Below, in pieces: positions 1-11,800 of a stretch of 64,000 nt of DNA (the stretch's first letter is position 1; each line of letters opens with the position of its first letter). The position numbers were made by a program, and so were the translations under genes. The DNA comes from JAHDHW01 sp965277415. Its GTDB lineage: Bacteria; Bacteroidota; Bacteroidia; Chitinophagales; Saprospiraceae. The notes under the pieces were generated by a model. It was not told where the DNA came from. It saw only the letters and a list, made by a program, of their open reading frames with translations, and ran no database searches. The stretch is from the NCBI GenBank assembly GCA_965277415.1, contig CBDICS010000086.1:67590-131589 (forward strand), read 5' to 3'.

Positions 1-3000
1 TAAAAAAATAAATAAACTCCTCCGGAGATAATTTTAATTTGGAAATCAATTTATCCAACCGTTTCCAAACCTTATCCACTAAAAGGTAAGTATCTTTTAA
101 ATCCTCAAACCCCCAGGTTACCTGCTCTGCTGCATCAATAGAAAAAACAGGTCTTTCACCATTAATAAATTCATCATCCAAAAATAAAGAAATAGCATCT
201 GAAGTATTATCCGCTGTCGATTTGACAAAATTGTTGATCAGTAAAAATGCAATTTCCGAATCTGTATCTAACTCAGCGGCCAGGGCATTAGCGATAAAGG
301 CATTATGACTTTTTAGCTTTTCAGTAGCCTGTGCCGCATCAGGAAACTGGATAGCTATTTGTTGCAAACCCTCTTGTATCGTCGTCAATGCCCTTGCTAT
401 ATCTGTATCTAAGAATGGCTCATAATTATCTTCTCTATTCGTCAACAGATCACTCAATTCATTCATTTTAAAACCAGAAGATTGAGCGATTTTAATCTTA
501 TCGACTATCTTGGTAGAAATTCCAAAAGGAGTGATGCCTTGCAGATCGATGGACTTAATCAGATCAATCGCAAATATTATATCTTCCAAAGACATTCTGA
601 GCATTCTTGCCAATAGCTTAAATCGATAAAATACACTTAGATTAAACAAGGTTAAGTCCTCATTATTAAATGGGGTTCCGCTTAATGTATTTACCAATAT
701 TTCAAAATCGTCCTGTGAAATTTTTAAAGCTGAAATTATCAGCGCAGATTTATCTCGAACTGAAACATTGGGATTGGCATTATTTTTTAAAGTAGTAAAA
801 TCTGCAAAATCAGGATCAAGTGGCTGGCTGATTTTTTTATTCAAAAACAGGCCTTCATAAAGTGAGGTGGTTTCTATCTTTCCATCTACCTGATGTTTGA
901 AGTATTTATTGGTATCAAAAATATTCCATAGTAAGAAAACCTGTTGAGCCTCCAAACGGTAATCTTTTATCAATCGGGCGGCGTTTGCCAAGGGGACAAT
1001 CAATTGATTATTTATTTCGCTTGGAGTAAGGTTAAAGCTGCCAAAGGGTAATGCAGTAAACAGACGATCCAGATCAAAAATATCCCATTCCAGTTTTTTC
1101 CATAGACGGATAAAACGCTGCAATTTGTCTGAGGTATCAGTGGCAATACCATTAAAAATCAAATCATCAATATTGCAGGTAGCTGGGTCTATAACTTGTT
1201 CTCCATCATCGGCGATTCTGGCGACTATCGTAATCGCTGCCTCACCAGCAGCATTTCGTGGGTTTATAAAATAACATTCTAAGAGTTGTAGTAAATCAAT
1301 ATAAGTGATTCCGGTTTCCTCTAAATAAGTCTTTACTTCCACCATAGATGGAGACCCAAGCTGAGTCGTTCCATTTATAATATCGAGCTCCTGCCTGGAC
1401 AAGCCCAGATAATCTGCTGCAATATCTACGCTATTGTAAACTGAATCATTTTGCTTTCCATAAAACAATTTTATCAACTCATATCGCTTGATATTTAATT
1501 TGTCCAGATAAAGTCTTGTTGCCTCCAAAGGCAAATTCAAGGGAAGTTTAAAAGAAGAATTAGCTGTTTTTAAAATAGTATAAGCAGCTGTATTGACATG
1601 TTCCGGAAAGGCATCCAATTCAGCAGCCATATTATTGGTTTGATGGGCAAGCGGAGTCACAGCGGGTGCAATAAGGTTTTCCAAAAGTTCATTCACCAAG
1701 TCAATATAAGGAAGTGGTGTATTGGTGTTTTTACAAGTCAGTAAGATGTCTTTTACATCTGGTCTTCTTTGAGAAAAAATATCAAAGGCAGATTCATTGA
1801 CACTTTTTTGTTTCATAAACTGAAGTAGATCCACCAGATAAGCCGAGGGACTATAAACCGATTGGCAGTGTTCGCAATAACAAAGACTTTTATCTCCAAA
1901 CATGTTTTGATAATCCGAAGGCAGTGGTTCTGCACCATTGATGGCATAGACACTGATATCATGGCGGGTTTTATGTTTGACGATTAATGCCGTTGCCTGT
2001 TTGTCAACTTCAACAGATTTATTATAAATCGAATCTGCATTTTCTGCTCCTATTGTATTTCCAAAAGTTTTTTGAAAATCCAGTTTAGAGTAATTGCTTA
2101 CCACGGAAGTGGCGGAGTCAATATTCTTATTTCTTAAAATGCTGATATCTTCATATCGAGGTGCAAGTTTAGACAATCGATTGATTGTTTTTAATTCTTT
2201 TTCCACTGCTTGTGGATTTCTTACTCCGTTTAGATCAGCTGCGTCAAATAAAGTATTGATCCGATTTGTTTGTAAATCAAAATCAGGGTTATTGGAAAAA
2301 AAGGTAGCCAGGTCTCGCGCTGTTCGTCCAAATGGATTTTGATTATCTTGAATAAGCTTGTTTCTAAAAACATCCGTTGGAAATAGATCACTGATTAAAC
2401 CATTGAGGTTCTGGGCATAATTTTTAGTTTTTTCTTCCACTGTTTCTCCTTCTATTGAGTCGGGAAAGGTTTTGATCTGTCCGGAATCGACTAGCCTTTT
2501 TATTCTTTTTTTCCAGTCGGTTTGATTAAATTTTGCAAATCCTCTGAGTTCCTTTAATTCCGCATCCTGCTTTTGTTCTAAAATCAAGTTGGCAGTCAGA
2601 GGTGCCACTTCCATGGTTAGTTGATTGAGGCGAAGGGATGTTTGTAAGGTTTCTATTTTTTGAGCATCAAACCCATTTTCATTTTCTAGCGCTTTCCAGA
2701 ATTGGTCGGGTTGAGATTCATGTTTTAAATAGGTGTTTACAAAAACCTTTTGTTCCGCAGCTTTAGGAATTGTGGTTCCAATAACTTTTTTAAAGGCGAT
2801 GTTTTTCTCTGAATTACCTGTAAGGATAAATTCACTGCTCAAAGCATTTAGAATCTGGATTGTTTTGGTGATTTCCTTTTCCCATTTAGCAGAGATTATA
2901 TTTTGCTCTATTGCTAACTTGATTCCTTCCGAAATGCTTTCTCCGGTTAGGGATAGCAATTCCTCCATTTTCATAGGGTATTGCAATCTAAATAAACCAT

Positions 3001-3763
3001 AAAAAATATTAGCTGCAATATCGGTCTTTGATGAAAATTGAAAAGCGATAGGCAGTTTGGCTATCTTACTTTCTTCTTCTCCGGTCTCTCCTGCCAGAAA
3101 GCTGATGTCCTTATATTCTTTATCTTCCCGTAAGTCCCCGATATTAAAATTATCTCCTGGCAAAAGCGGTTCGATGATCTTAATCAGATGATCAAATTCT
3201 GAAATGCCTCGGTAAGGACTTTGATCGGGTTTAAAATCCAAGACAAAATCATTGGGTACATTAAAATGGATTGGTGATTCTCCCAGGAGTTCAAAAAATC
3301 TATCTGTTCTTCGTAGTACCTTGATAAAAACATCTGCGGTTTTATTTTCATTTCTGATAAAGTCAATGTCATTATACTCAATATAATATTGCCCATTCTT
3401 ATTAGTATAAATTTGCCCCAATTGTTGTTCACTTCGAAGATCTTTATCATATACCTTCACCAATACATCAGCCAGTGGTTCATCATTATTATTATAAATC
3501 GTTCCACTGATTTTTCTTTTCGGAAGCTTGATGGCTTTTTGGTAGAGGCTGTTGATTCGTTCAAATGTTTCTTGATCAACCACCCCGCTTATTTTAAGAC
3601 CTTCCTTTTCTTGAATGATCTTGACAGTTTGCTCGCTGGCTTTTCCAAAATAATTTGCTTGTTCATCCAAGACTGGATAGCCGAGTGCTACCAGCATTTT
3701 TTTTAGTTGTTCGACTTCTTCTCCTTTGCTTTTGTATTTGAGGGTGGTATGTGGACGCTTCAT
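1..3763 (-). CDS. Tc toxin TcA-like subunit (3' end beyond the window)
   Basis: The frame stays open from an ATG at 3763 down to base 1, giving 1254 codons with the C-terminus off the left edge. Residues ~8-70 look like a peptidoglycan-binding-type helical domain (LKKMLVALGYPV...GVVDQETFERI). Residues ~78-160 form a carboxypeptidase-regulatory/transthyretin-like beta domain (KISGTIYNNNDEPLADVLVKV). Around residues 625-650 lies a CYCEHC motif followed by QSVYSPSAYLVDLLQFM, characteristic of the TcA/SpvA (VRP1) N-terminal region of Tc toxins. In that family TcA forms the pentameric receptor-binding and translocation channel loaded by the TcB-TcC cocoon; that role is inferred here. It is the last gene of the leftward Tc cluster, after the TcB-TcC gene. 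Channel and receptor-binding regions are not visible, so completeness of the subunit is unknown. Confidence 0.8.
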   Translation of the reverse strand, partial: MKRPHTTLKYKSKGEEVEQLKKMLVALGYPVLDEQANYFGKASEQTVKIIQEKEGLKISGVVDQETFERINSLYQKAIKLPKRKISGTIYNNNDEPLADVLVKVYDKDLRSEQQLGQIYTNKNGQYYIEYNDIDFIRNENKTADVFIKVLRRTDRFFELLGESPIHFNVPNDFVLDFKPDQSPYRGISEFDHLIKIIEPLLPGDNFNIGDLREDKEYKDISFLAGETGEEESKIAKLPIAFQFSSKTDIAANIFYGLFRLQYPMKMEELLSLTGESISEGIKLAIEQNIISAKWEKEITKTIQILNALSSEFILTGNSEKNIAFKKVIGTTIPKAAEQKVFVNTYLKHESQPDQFWKALENENGFDAQKIETLQTSLRLNQLTMEVAPLTANLILEQKQDAELKELRGFAKFNQTDWKKRIKRLVDSGQIKTFPDSIEGETVEEKTKNYAQNLNGLISDLFPTDVFRNKLIQDNQNPFGRTARDLATFFSNNPDFDLQTNRINTLFDAADLNGVRNPQAVEKELKTINRLSKLAPRYEDISILRNKNIDSATSVVSNYSKLDFQKTFGNTIGAENADSIYNKSVEVDKQATALIVKHKTRHDISVYAINGAEPLPSDYQNMFGDKSLCYCEHCQSVYSPSAYLVDLLQFMKQKSVNESAFDIFSQRRPDVKDILLTCKNTNTPLPYIDLVNELLENLIAPAVTPLAHQTNNMAAELDAFPEHVNTAAYTILKTANSSFKLPLNLPLEATRLYLDKLNIKRYELIKLFYGKQNDSVYNSVDIAADYLGLSRQELDIINGTTQLGSPSMVEVKTYLEETGITYIDLLQLLECYFINPRNAAGEAAITIVARIADDGEQVIDPATCNIDDLIFNGIATDTSDKLQRFIRLWKKLEWDIFDLDRLFTALPFGSFNLTPSEINNQLIVPLANAARLIKDYRLEAQQVFLLWNIFDTNKYFKHQVDGKIETTSLYEGLFLNKKISQPLDPDFADFTTLKNNANPNVSVRDKSALIISALKISQDDFEILVNTLSGTPFNNEDLTLFNLSVFYRFKLLARMLRMSLEDIIFAIDLIKSIDLQGITPFGISTKIVDKIKIAQSSGFKMNELSDLLTNREDNYEPFLDTDIARALTTIQEGLQQIAIQFPDAAQATEKLKSHNAFIANALAAELDTDSEIAFLLINNFVKSTADNTSDAISLFLDDEFINGERPVFSIDAAEQVTWGFEDLKDTYLLVDKVWKRLDKLISKLKLSPEEFIYFF

Positions 3764-3837
3764 AGTTGTTTTGATTTGGAATAAAAAGGGGTTTTAAATA
3801 ATTATAATTAAGTTTTACTAATAATTCGATATTTTTT

Positions 3838-4002
3838 TGACACAGAGATTCACAAAGTAGTACTGAGGGCACAAAGTCTAATTGTAAACTCTATTCAAAT
3901 ATTTTTATATGGTCAATACATCTATTTCTGATTATTTAAAATTTAAAAACAATCAGCATGTAACTTTGTGGACTTTGTGTTTTCTCTGTGGGCTCTGTGT
4001 CC
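3838..4002. repeat. Imperfect inverted repeat between the membrane-protein gene and the TcA gene
   Basis: GACACAGAG (3839-3847) and CACAAAGTC (3870-3878) on the left face GACTTTGTG (3971-3979) and CTCTGTGTCC (3993-4002) on the right. The arms are about 35-40 bp and ~90 bp apart. The right arm overlaps the boundary of the preceding minus-strand gene. Repeats of this CACAGAG/CACAAAG type occur as intergenic palindromes in various bacteria. Here it could act as a processing or partial termination signal between the operon's first genes and the TcA gene. Confidence 0.5.
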
Positions 4003-4011
4003 AAAAAATAA

Positions 4012-4530
4012 CTACTTTATAAAAGGCGGCATTTGGCTATTCCGCATAAAAAACATTATGAGCCAATTGATCAAAGTAAGTGCACCAAGTAAAAAAGGAA
4101 TTTTGGTAATACTCAGATATGCACAGTATTTGATTATTCCTTTAGTTTTTCTTTTTGCTCCTACCTCCTTTCCTTTATACCATCTGAGTCCTTTCATACT
4201 GTAAATATTTATTGAAGCATCTCTAACTCCGCGTTGATACATTTTTACCAATGCCCGATCCTGCCAGCCGACAAAGCACCAAATGACAGAAATAAGGCTC
4301 CCTAATAATATCGGAAACAGAGTAGCTTCAATATTTTTACCGTCCCCATCAAAAAGCAAATAACCCAGGAATCCAAATAGGGCCAATTCAATAGATAGAA
4401 AAAAATTAAATCGGGTCCACAAACGACTTAAGTGATCTTTGAGGTAATCCACTTTCATCTCATAATCTCTTGAATAGAAATCCAATTTATCTTTATATGT
4501 AAGAGAATCTTCGTTTTTATTGTCCATCAT
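4012..4530 (-). CDS. Small multi-pass membrane protein in the Tc locus
   Basis: 172 aa beginning MMDNKNEDSL. A charged N-terminal stretch (~residues 10-42) precedes hydrophobic segments at ~43-60 (FFLSIELALFGFLGYLLF), ~70-88 (LFPILLGSLISVIWCFVGW) and ~135-162 (YLSITKIPFLLGALTLINW). A basic cytosol-like loop (RWYKGKEVGAKRKTKG) lies between them. I do not recognise the family with certainty; the layout is reminiscent of RipA-type or other small oligomeric bacterial membrane proteins. It follows a second membrane-protein gene by 58 bp and precedes the TcA-like gene, so it is probably co-transcribed with the toxin genes. Possible jobs are toxin release (holin-like), self-protection, or none related to the toxin; sequence alone does not decide. 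Confidence 0.6.
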   Translation of the reverse strand: MMDNKNEDSLTYKDKLDFYSRDYEMKVDYLKDHLSRLWTRFNFFLSIELALFGFLGYLLFDGDGKNIEATLFPILLGSLISVIWCFVGWQDRALVKMYQRGVRDASINIYSMKGLRWYKGKEVGAKRKTKGIIKYCAYLSITKIPFLLGALTLINWLIMFFMRNSQMPPFIK

Positions 4531-4588
4531 TTTATAAATTGTTTTTATTGTCGAGCCTGAATTAGAAACAAATCAGACTCATTATTAA

Positions 4589-4972
4589 TTATCCGATCGC
4601 AGCCCATATACAATACCAGGCTATCGCAAAAGCAATAGGCATAAAAACATCCGGAATAAAGGCAATCATAGTGATCCAGGTGCGAACACCAAATTGTTGA
4701 TTTTTATCAATAGCTTTAGCATCCCGCCAGGTCATAACCTTTGCCAAAATCCCCATTAGAACTCCAATAAGAATTGCAATGGAAATTCCCATCCCTAGTA
4801 TAGAGATGATTTCGGAAAAGAATGATTGTTGAACGCTTAGTTCTTCCTTGCCTAGTACAAATGCCAAGGCTGCAAACAATATAGTCTGCGAGGTCAATAA
4901 CCAGGTCAGTCTTCGGTTGATCAGGTCGTGCTCGAAGAAGAGTCTTTTTTGATAGTTTTCTTGGTTGTTCAT
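4589..4972 (-). CDS. Small multi-pass membrane protein in the Tc locus
   Basis: 127 aa (MNNQENYQKRLFFEHDLINRR start) with three predicted membrane spans: ~23-42 (LTWLLTSQTILFAALAFVLG), ~54-78 (a Gly/Ile-rich segment) and ~98-126 (ending in IAWYCIWAAIG). The pattern of a short polar N-terminus with FEHDLINRRLTWLL leading into the first span recurs in small uncharacterised bacterial membrane proteins. It sits between the Cys-rich lipoprotein gene (183 bp away) and the other membrane protein (58 bp away), on the same strand as the Tc genes. Three or four spans and small size are compatible with holin-like or immunity roles, but nothing in the sequence proves either. Confidence 0.6.
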   Translation of the reverse strand: MNNQENYQKRLFFEHDLINRRLTWLLTSQTILFAALAFVLGKEELSVQQSFFSEIISILGMGISIAILIGVLMGILAKVMTWRDAKAIDKNQQFGVRTWITMIAFIPDVFMPIAFAIAWYCIWAAIG

Positions 4973-5155
4973 TCTTGGTTTTAAATTTTCTTCTGGCTTT
5001 TAGGTATTTAAAGTTTCTAATTAAAATAGCGATAGTGACTGTAATGGTGATAATTCTAGTATTTCTTTTCTAATTTACACTTAGTTTAAATATTGCTAAT
5101 CCACTCACCCTCCAAATGAAATTTCCAATCCTCCTGATCTACTAAGATTTATCGA

Positions 5156-5614
5156 TCACGAAAGGGTGTTTTCTGATTCATTTTTTGACTCCAAGGTAAC
5201 CTCCCATTCGTTTTTTTGCTCTATGTAGTTAGCAACCCATTTGCGTGTGACTTTGGTTACTAATTTGGGTTCAGATTTGCAGCATTTTCTTACACGCTCT
5301 GTTGTCCATCGATAGCCATAGGGTGCACCAGACCCTGGCTCCGAACATCCTCTATTTACATCAACATCATATTGGGAACATGGAAACTTTTTTCTTTCTG
5401 TTTCATAATAAGGGGTAGATACCATTACCATTTTTTGATTTCGGTTGGCATGAGATTGGACATGTAGGATCGCCTCATCCGGAGATGGGAGTTGGATTTT
5501 TATGGAGAGAGATTTGTCATTGAATTTAGGCGGAGGATTTACCTTTTTCTTGCAACTGTAAAGAAGAATCGGAGTTATAATTAGAAGGATGAAGTTGGTG
5601 GCAGTGATTTTCAT
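5156..5614 (-). CDS. Cys-rich lipoprotein of the Tc locus
   Basis: 152 aa. The N-terminus is a lipoprotein signal (hydrophobic FILLIITPILLYSC, lipobox LYSC, lipidated Cys ~21), so it should be anchored in the outer membrane or periplasm. Further Cys residues (PCSQYD, RGCSEP, RKCCKS) and an aromatic Tyr/Arg/Trp-rich middle (GAPYGYRWTTERVRKCC) suggest a small disulfide-bonded domain. A second half follows with basic beta-like segments (KVTRKWVANYIEQKNEWEVTLES). It lies 190 bp downstream of the TcB-TcC gene and upstream of the two membrane proteins, in the same direction. No family is recognised. Its position directly after the variable C-terminal toxin domain makes an immunity or anchoring role conceivable. 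Confidence 0.65.
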   Translation of the reverse strand: MKITATNFILLIITPILLYSCKKKVNPPPKFNDKSLSIKIQLPSPDEAILHVQSHANRNQKMVMVSTPYYETERKKFPCSQYDVDVNRGCSEPGSGAPYGYRWTTERVRKCCKSEPKLVTKVTRKWVANYIEQKNEWEVTLESKNESENTLS

Positions 5615-5804
5615 TTTATTGCGATTTTATATCTGAAACGTATTTATTCTTTGATTTTAATATTTGTTAGAAGTTACAAACTTCAAACAACCGGTAATTG
5701 CTCAGTACAGGACAGAATATTCCTGATTAATGCGAACACAGTATTTTATTGCTTTTTAGTCTAAAAAAGTAGTTTTTTAATTCCAAAAATTAACTGTTTT
5801 AAAA

Positions 5805-8800
5805 CTACATATGAAAATGGTTTTCAAGAATAATAGTTCTTTCGGGAGGCTCTTTTACTCCCTTACGAGAATGTATATTTTCTGGATTGATTTTCTGAGG
5901 AAACGCAGAAATTATTTCGATATCACTAATATCACTTCTAACAAATTGTTTCATCCAAACAATTGATGGCCTATCAGTCCATCTCTCCCACCTAGTTTGA
6001 CCAACAGTATAAAGTCTCTTATCTCGCACGGACTCTGATTCTCTTCTCAAATCACCATCTGTTTTAAATTGCCTAAATGATAACGAAGGAGTAGAATAAA
6101 CATCGTAACCCGCCGAAGTCTTGAGATCTTTTTGAGTATAAAGAAAATTCTTAGCAAATTCCAAAGTATTACATCCACAGAAGTAAGCATTTGAGTCATC
6201 AGCCCAATTAAAATCGATTTTTTCCCATCCTTCAATAGAAAGCTGTTTCCCGTCTTTAGCGTACTTCCCAGATGTCAATTTTTTTCCTACTGGACCATCA
6301 GTTGATGCATGTCCATAAATTGATACCTCAGAAGTTTTACCAATTCCAAAAAGCTCTGCCCTTATTGTTATTTCTTCAATTTTCTCTTCAAGTTTACCTA
6401 AATCATATGCTTCAACTACAAATACAAAATCGCTAGCTTTATTAAAAGTCGGCATATCCTCAATTTCTCTTTTTCTTGTTGATATTGTCGCTTCATCAAT
6501 TTTTCTTCCGCTAGTATTAATGAGAATATATGCCTCCTCACCGTTTGTATCTATATAGAGAACAGGGTTATCATTTGAATATCTATACAAATTCACCCCA
6601 TCCCCAAACCCAATCGGATCCCCCTTCAACCACCTCCCCAACCAAACCATATAATACCTCGCCGAATGATAATTCAAACCGCTCTCTTCATCCCGTTCCA
6701 TACCCGTATAACGATAGCGTTTGGCAGCAGCTCGGATATTTGCATTTGTTGCCTGATAAGCGGTTGTTCCATAAGGATGATATTCTTCATAGGAGATGAC
6801 TTCCGCATTTTCGTTAATCTCCAAACTGGCAGAACCGAGGTGATTTCCAAACTGGAATCGGATGGTTTGCAGATCGGTATCTGGGTCCAATCCATTTTGA
6901 GTATCTATCATGGCAATCCTTCGGGTATCGTCCATGATGTGAAGTGTTATGCGTTCCAAACCTGCATTGGCACCAGAGATCTTTTTAAAAATCTCTATTC
7001 CTCCAAGGTATAAACGTTCTTCTTTTTTGCTTGCAGGAGCATCATTGGCAGATTGGTTTTCAGTGATCTTTCTTACCCTTTCTCCTTCGCCATCATAGAC
7101 ATAATAAGTGGTCTCGGGAGTACCTAAAAGTATTCTTTGTTTGGCGACAGCTTGGAGTTCATCTTTAAAATTCCATTCCATGACTTCCAAGTGGGGAAGT
7201 TCGGTGATGTATCCATGTTCGGGATGATGGGTATAGGTATACGTATTTGTTCCGACTTTGGTTGAGACCAGCCTGTTGGTATTGTTCTCATAAGCATAGT
7301 CTCGGGTCCAGTTTCCATCAGTGGCGAGATGGCGCATTTGTTCAATATTTCCAACGCTGTCGTATTGATATCTTTGAGTATAATTTCTTAGTGCCAGGGA
7401 ATTATTGGCTTGATATTTTTTTAGAAAAGACAGGTCGTTAAAATTGTCTTCCTGTCCAAAATTTACCTGAGCGCTGTGCTCCCTGCCTTCTGCTTCGATG
7501 AGGCGATACAGAGCATCATAGGTATATTTAGAAACAGGTTTGATGATCTCATTACTGAAAAATACATCTGGTATGGCCTTATCTTCTATCTCGCTGATGT
7601 TACCAATCGGATCGAAAGTGTAGTGAAGATCCTGGAGCAGTTCACCGGACTGTTTTCTGCTCTGCAAATGCAAAAGCCGGAAAGTAGCCTTGTCATATTG
7701 ATAAGTTGTTTTGATGTCATTGCCATAAGTGATACTTTTCCTTTGCCCCTTTGAATCATAGTTGATGTCTTTGACGAATAATTGGCTATTGCCATTTTGA
7801 TTCACCTCTACCTGTTCTAATAAATTAGCTTCATTATATGTAGGAGTGGTGATACTTCCATCTGGAGTTTGTGAAGAGACCAACCGGTTTAATGCATCAT
7901 AAGTGGCTTCATCGGTATATACTTCAGGTTCTAATAAGGTATTTAGATTACCAGTCCAGTTTACGGTATTTTTATAATCAATGGCAAATCTACGGCTGGA
8001 TTGGAGGACATTTCCTTTGAGGTCAATTTGTTCTATTTTGATTTTCCCAGCGGTATCATATTGTTCCAATAATTGTCCCCTGAAATTATTTTGCTTGTCA
8101 TTTGGAAATCCTTCCCCATAAATATTCTTTTCAAAAATATTATTAAGCGCTTGTGCTACATCTCCACCTTCGACTTTCATTTCAAGTGGTCGTTGTAAAA
8201 TATCATAAGTCGAAGTAAAGATATGATTTCGGCTGTCCCAACTTTTCACCGGATTGCCCATGACATTATTGAGCATCCAGCGTTCTCCCTTATCCATGCT
8301 ATTTTCATAAATCCGATGGCCAAGCATATCATATTGATAAGCCATGACTCTGTTTCCACGGGCATCTATAACTGCTCTTGTATTGCCTTCAATATCCAGA
8401 AGGATTCGGGTAGTGTAAAACTGATCTCCATTAATGGTATCTCTATTATGTGCTATACTGTAAAATGGCCGACCTAAGGTATCAAAATGTAATACCCCAG
8501 GTGTATCAGCATGGTTGGCTGCCTTTTCAGCTGCGGCTTTTTCTTTTGCCGGATCTTTTCCTTCCGATATCAGAATTGTATCTATTGAATTATTGATTCG
8601 CTTTTGATACCATTGACTATCCAGTATCGTATCATGTTGATCATAAAGGCTTTGTTTCCAAGAGTCGAATACCACTTTGGTAAAAGATTCATCTGGCAAT
8701 AATGTTTTTACGCCCCTTCCCGGAGCATCATAAAAAATGATCGGCGTGACACCCGTCTCCACTAATTCGGGTAAATCTTCATAATGAGGACTAATCGAAA

Positions 8801-11800
8801 AAAACGGTTCGTATTGTTTGACTGGATTTCCTTTATTGTTCAAAACAGTTCTGCCATTCCCGATCCATCTCAATCGTGGTGCATCGGGAAAAGCAGTTTG
8901 AGTATTGATTTCATTAATAATAAACCTATCATCCGGCTGAATCACTACCTGTTTCGCCAGCCCGGGTTCTGCCTGAGCTTTTATCATAGCCACGTTCCCC
9001 ATTCCATCTGAATACTCGAAACTAAACTGAAGTTTTGATGCTTCATTCGGTGCAAGATTATGATGATGACTTTCTCTTATAATAGTGGAGGTTACAACGG
9101 GTTTGCCTGTATTTTTATAAACCTCAAAATCATAGACAAAGCGCATGCCCGACTGTTTTAAGAGTCTTGCGCCAATTGTGTTCAGTTCATTAGAATTGTC
9201 TGTTTGAAAAAAGGCCTGGATATCGTTGCTTTCATTTTCAGTAAGTGGAGATAAACCCTGTAGATCATCGCATAATTCCAAGTCCGGAAGGTTATCGCTG
9301 TTCAGGTCTTTGCCTAATAAAGCAGTAGCCTTAAGCAGACCTAGTTCATCAAATAAGGCTGCAGAAATATTATCATTAATATCCCGAATCAATGTTGGGC
9401 TTAGTGTACGAAAGTCAAAGCTTTCTATTGTAGACTTATTGTTTAAAGCATCCTCTGTACCTTCCACTAGTAGAAAATAATCTTTGTAATAATTTACTTT
9501 TGTGGTGCTACCAAAAGGATCTGTAAAAGACAATGGACTGTAAAAGCGATTTTGAATATCTGCAATTGTTTCTCCGACATCCATGAATTGTATCAATCCG
9601 GAACGAATCCACCAGTTATCATCATTTTCACTGTGGACAAACTTTCCATCTGTCATTTCTATATTGGGGTCAATTATTTTGTTCCCGTAAATGGTTTGAA
9701 GAAGATTTGGAGTAAAGGCCAGTTGATAATTTTCAAAAGGCACCGCACTGCTTTCTATCAAACCCAGCGGAAGTGGAAGCGTCAAATCATTATTATAATA
9801 TAAACTGCGAACCTGTTCAATAAGTCGATGTTCCGTACCAATACTGGCTATTTCCTGATATTCTAAAGGTGTACTCAGATTTAGAATATTTTCAAAATCG
9901 CTAAGCTGGTATAAAGGAGTGGTTTTACCAAGCCCTGTTATTTCATAAGCGCTTGTCTCAAAGGGTAACCTTAGTCGATAAGCATTAGGACTTATAATAT
10001 CATTCGTCAATTTATTTTCAGAATAGGAGATATAGGTCTTTTTTTGTTCATCCTGAATATCCGAAGGTAAAGAAGGATCTTCTAGCAAACGAGGATATAC
10101 AACAGAAGCAGTTTCCAAAACATTACCCAATTCATCTAACTTTATATTCAGCGTATGCGAGATTCTGGGATCTTTTTCATTGCGTTCATAATTGATGGAA
10201 ATGGCTTCACTTTCGGTAACTGTAAACACCGCATAAGGATTCGCATCCTTAGCCTGAACTAATTGAACATGGCAATTATGAGTCGCCACAGAATAAGGTT
10301 TAGCTTGCCTTTGAAGTGCTTCAAAGGTATTTCCTTCCTGTTGTGCATCAAGGGCAAATACTTCTTGCCTGAGCGTCATACCTTTGCAGGCCCGCAATGC
10401 TCCACGCCATTCCGAAGGACTTAGTTGATTTATGATATCCGGATTTATCAAATTAGGAGCTGCCTTTATAATGGCATCTTTTAATTGGGGTTCTGTTAGG
10501 CTTAATGGAAAGACAGGAAAAAGGCGATTGTATTCTTCATACCAATACTCTTCTTTAAATTGATTTAATATTCGTTCCCTATCCATAAATGCGCCAGTAT
10601 GAAACCAGGTTTTGCTGAGCATGGGTGGTTGATACAATTCTTCAGATTGCTCCAATTGATTCCCTACATTATTTGCTTTCCAATTGGAATAATGCTCTGT
10701 ATCTAATTGTTCGACCATCCCAAAACCTCTAAACTCTTTTTCCGGATGATCGTAATATCCGTGATGATATCTGTATACGGTACTGAAGCGAACATTGGTG
10801 ATTTTTTCTTCGATTATACTTTTATGAACTACCTGAACAGGGAATGGCAATTTGGTGATCCAGGGTTTTCCTTCGAGTTTATCTTTTATAAAGAAATGAG
10901 TGGAGCTCTTGTATTCGAGCGTGGTTTCCTTCCCAAGATTATTGATAGATTTTATTAGTAAATGCGGCTTCTTACTACTCATCAGATCAATGTATCGCAT
11001 AGGTGCACGCGACTCACCTGGTAAATCTGAAGACCAAACGATACAGGAAGTCCCAGTGCCTAAAAGGTCAACTACTGAAATCTGAGCATTCGTATCCATC
11101 GAAAAAAATGGGTCAATTTCATGTACATTACCCCAGGCATTTCCGCTGAGGTTGATGTAAGCTTTAAAATTGTTTTTAGCCAAATAAAGTATGTCCGCTG
11201 CCCCAGTACCACTAACATCTGCAAATTGGAGGTACTCCAAATTAAAAGTATCGGAATGATCAAAAATCGGCGCATTGGACATATTTACTTTTGAGCTGAA
11301 CCTCCCAAATCCCATATTGGCCCAATAGCAAATTTCTCCGTTTCGAACCCTGACTATATCCGTCAAACCATCGCCAGACATATCAGCCAAGTATATGGCT
11401 TCCTGTCGATCATAATCTTTAAAAACAATAGCTGGCCCCTTTTCTTCATCGAATGGTTTCGGAGAAAATTCAGCGGCGGTATGTCCTCTCTTCCCATCAG
11501 CAGCATACCAAGTAAAGACAAACTCTTCGGTCATAACCAGTTCAGGTTGACCGTCGCCATTGAGATCCAGTAATCGAGTATTCGGGTCTTGTAAATCGAG
11601 GTTACTGGTGGTTTCAAAAGAATGAAAAGGTTTGTATTTATTATCTGTTGTTAATTCAAAATATCCCTTTACGCCAGGACTATTGACAACTATTTGTTTT
11701 TCGCCATTTGACTCCAGATCTTGTAAAGACAAAACTCCATTATTAAAACCCAAAAATGAAGGTCGGGAAAGTATTTCCTGAGCTGCTGTAAATTTAACCT

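Noticed and set aside
6530..6799. Plus-strand open frame opposite the Rhs core of the Tc gene
   Set aside because: Lies antisense within a clearly coding 2485-aa gene and has low-complexity Pro/Ser/Thr composition; a shadow frame.
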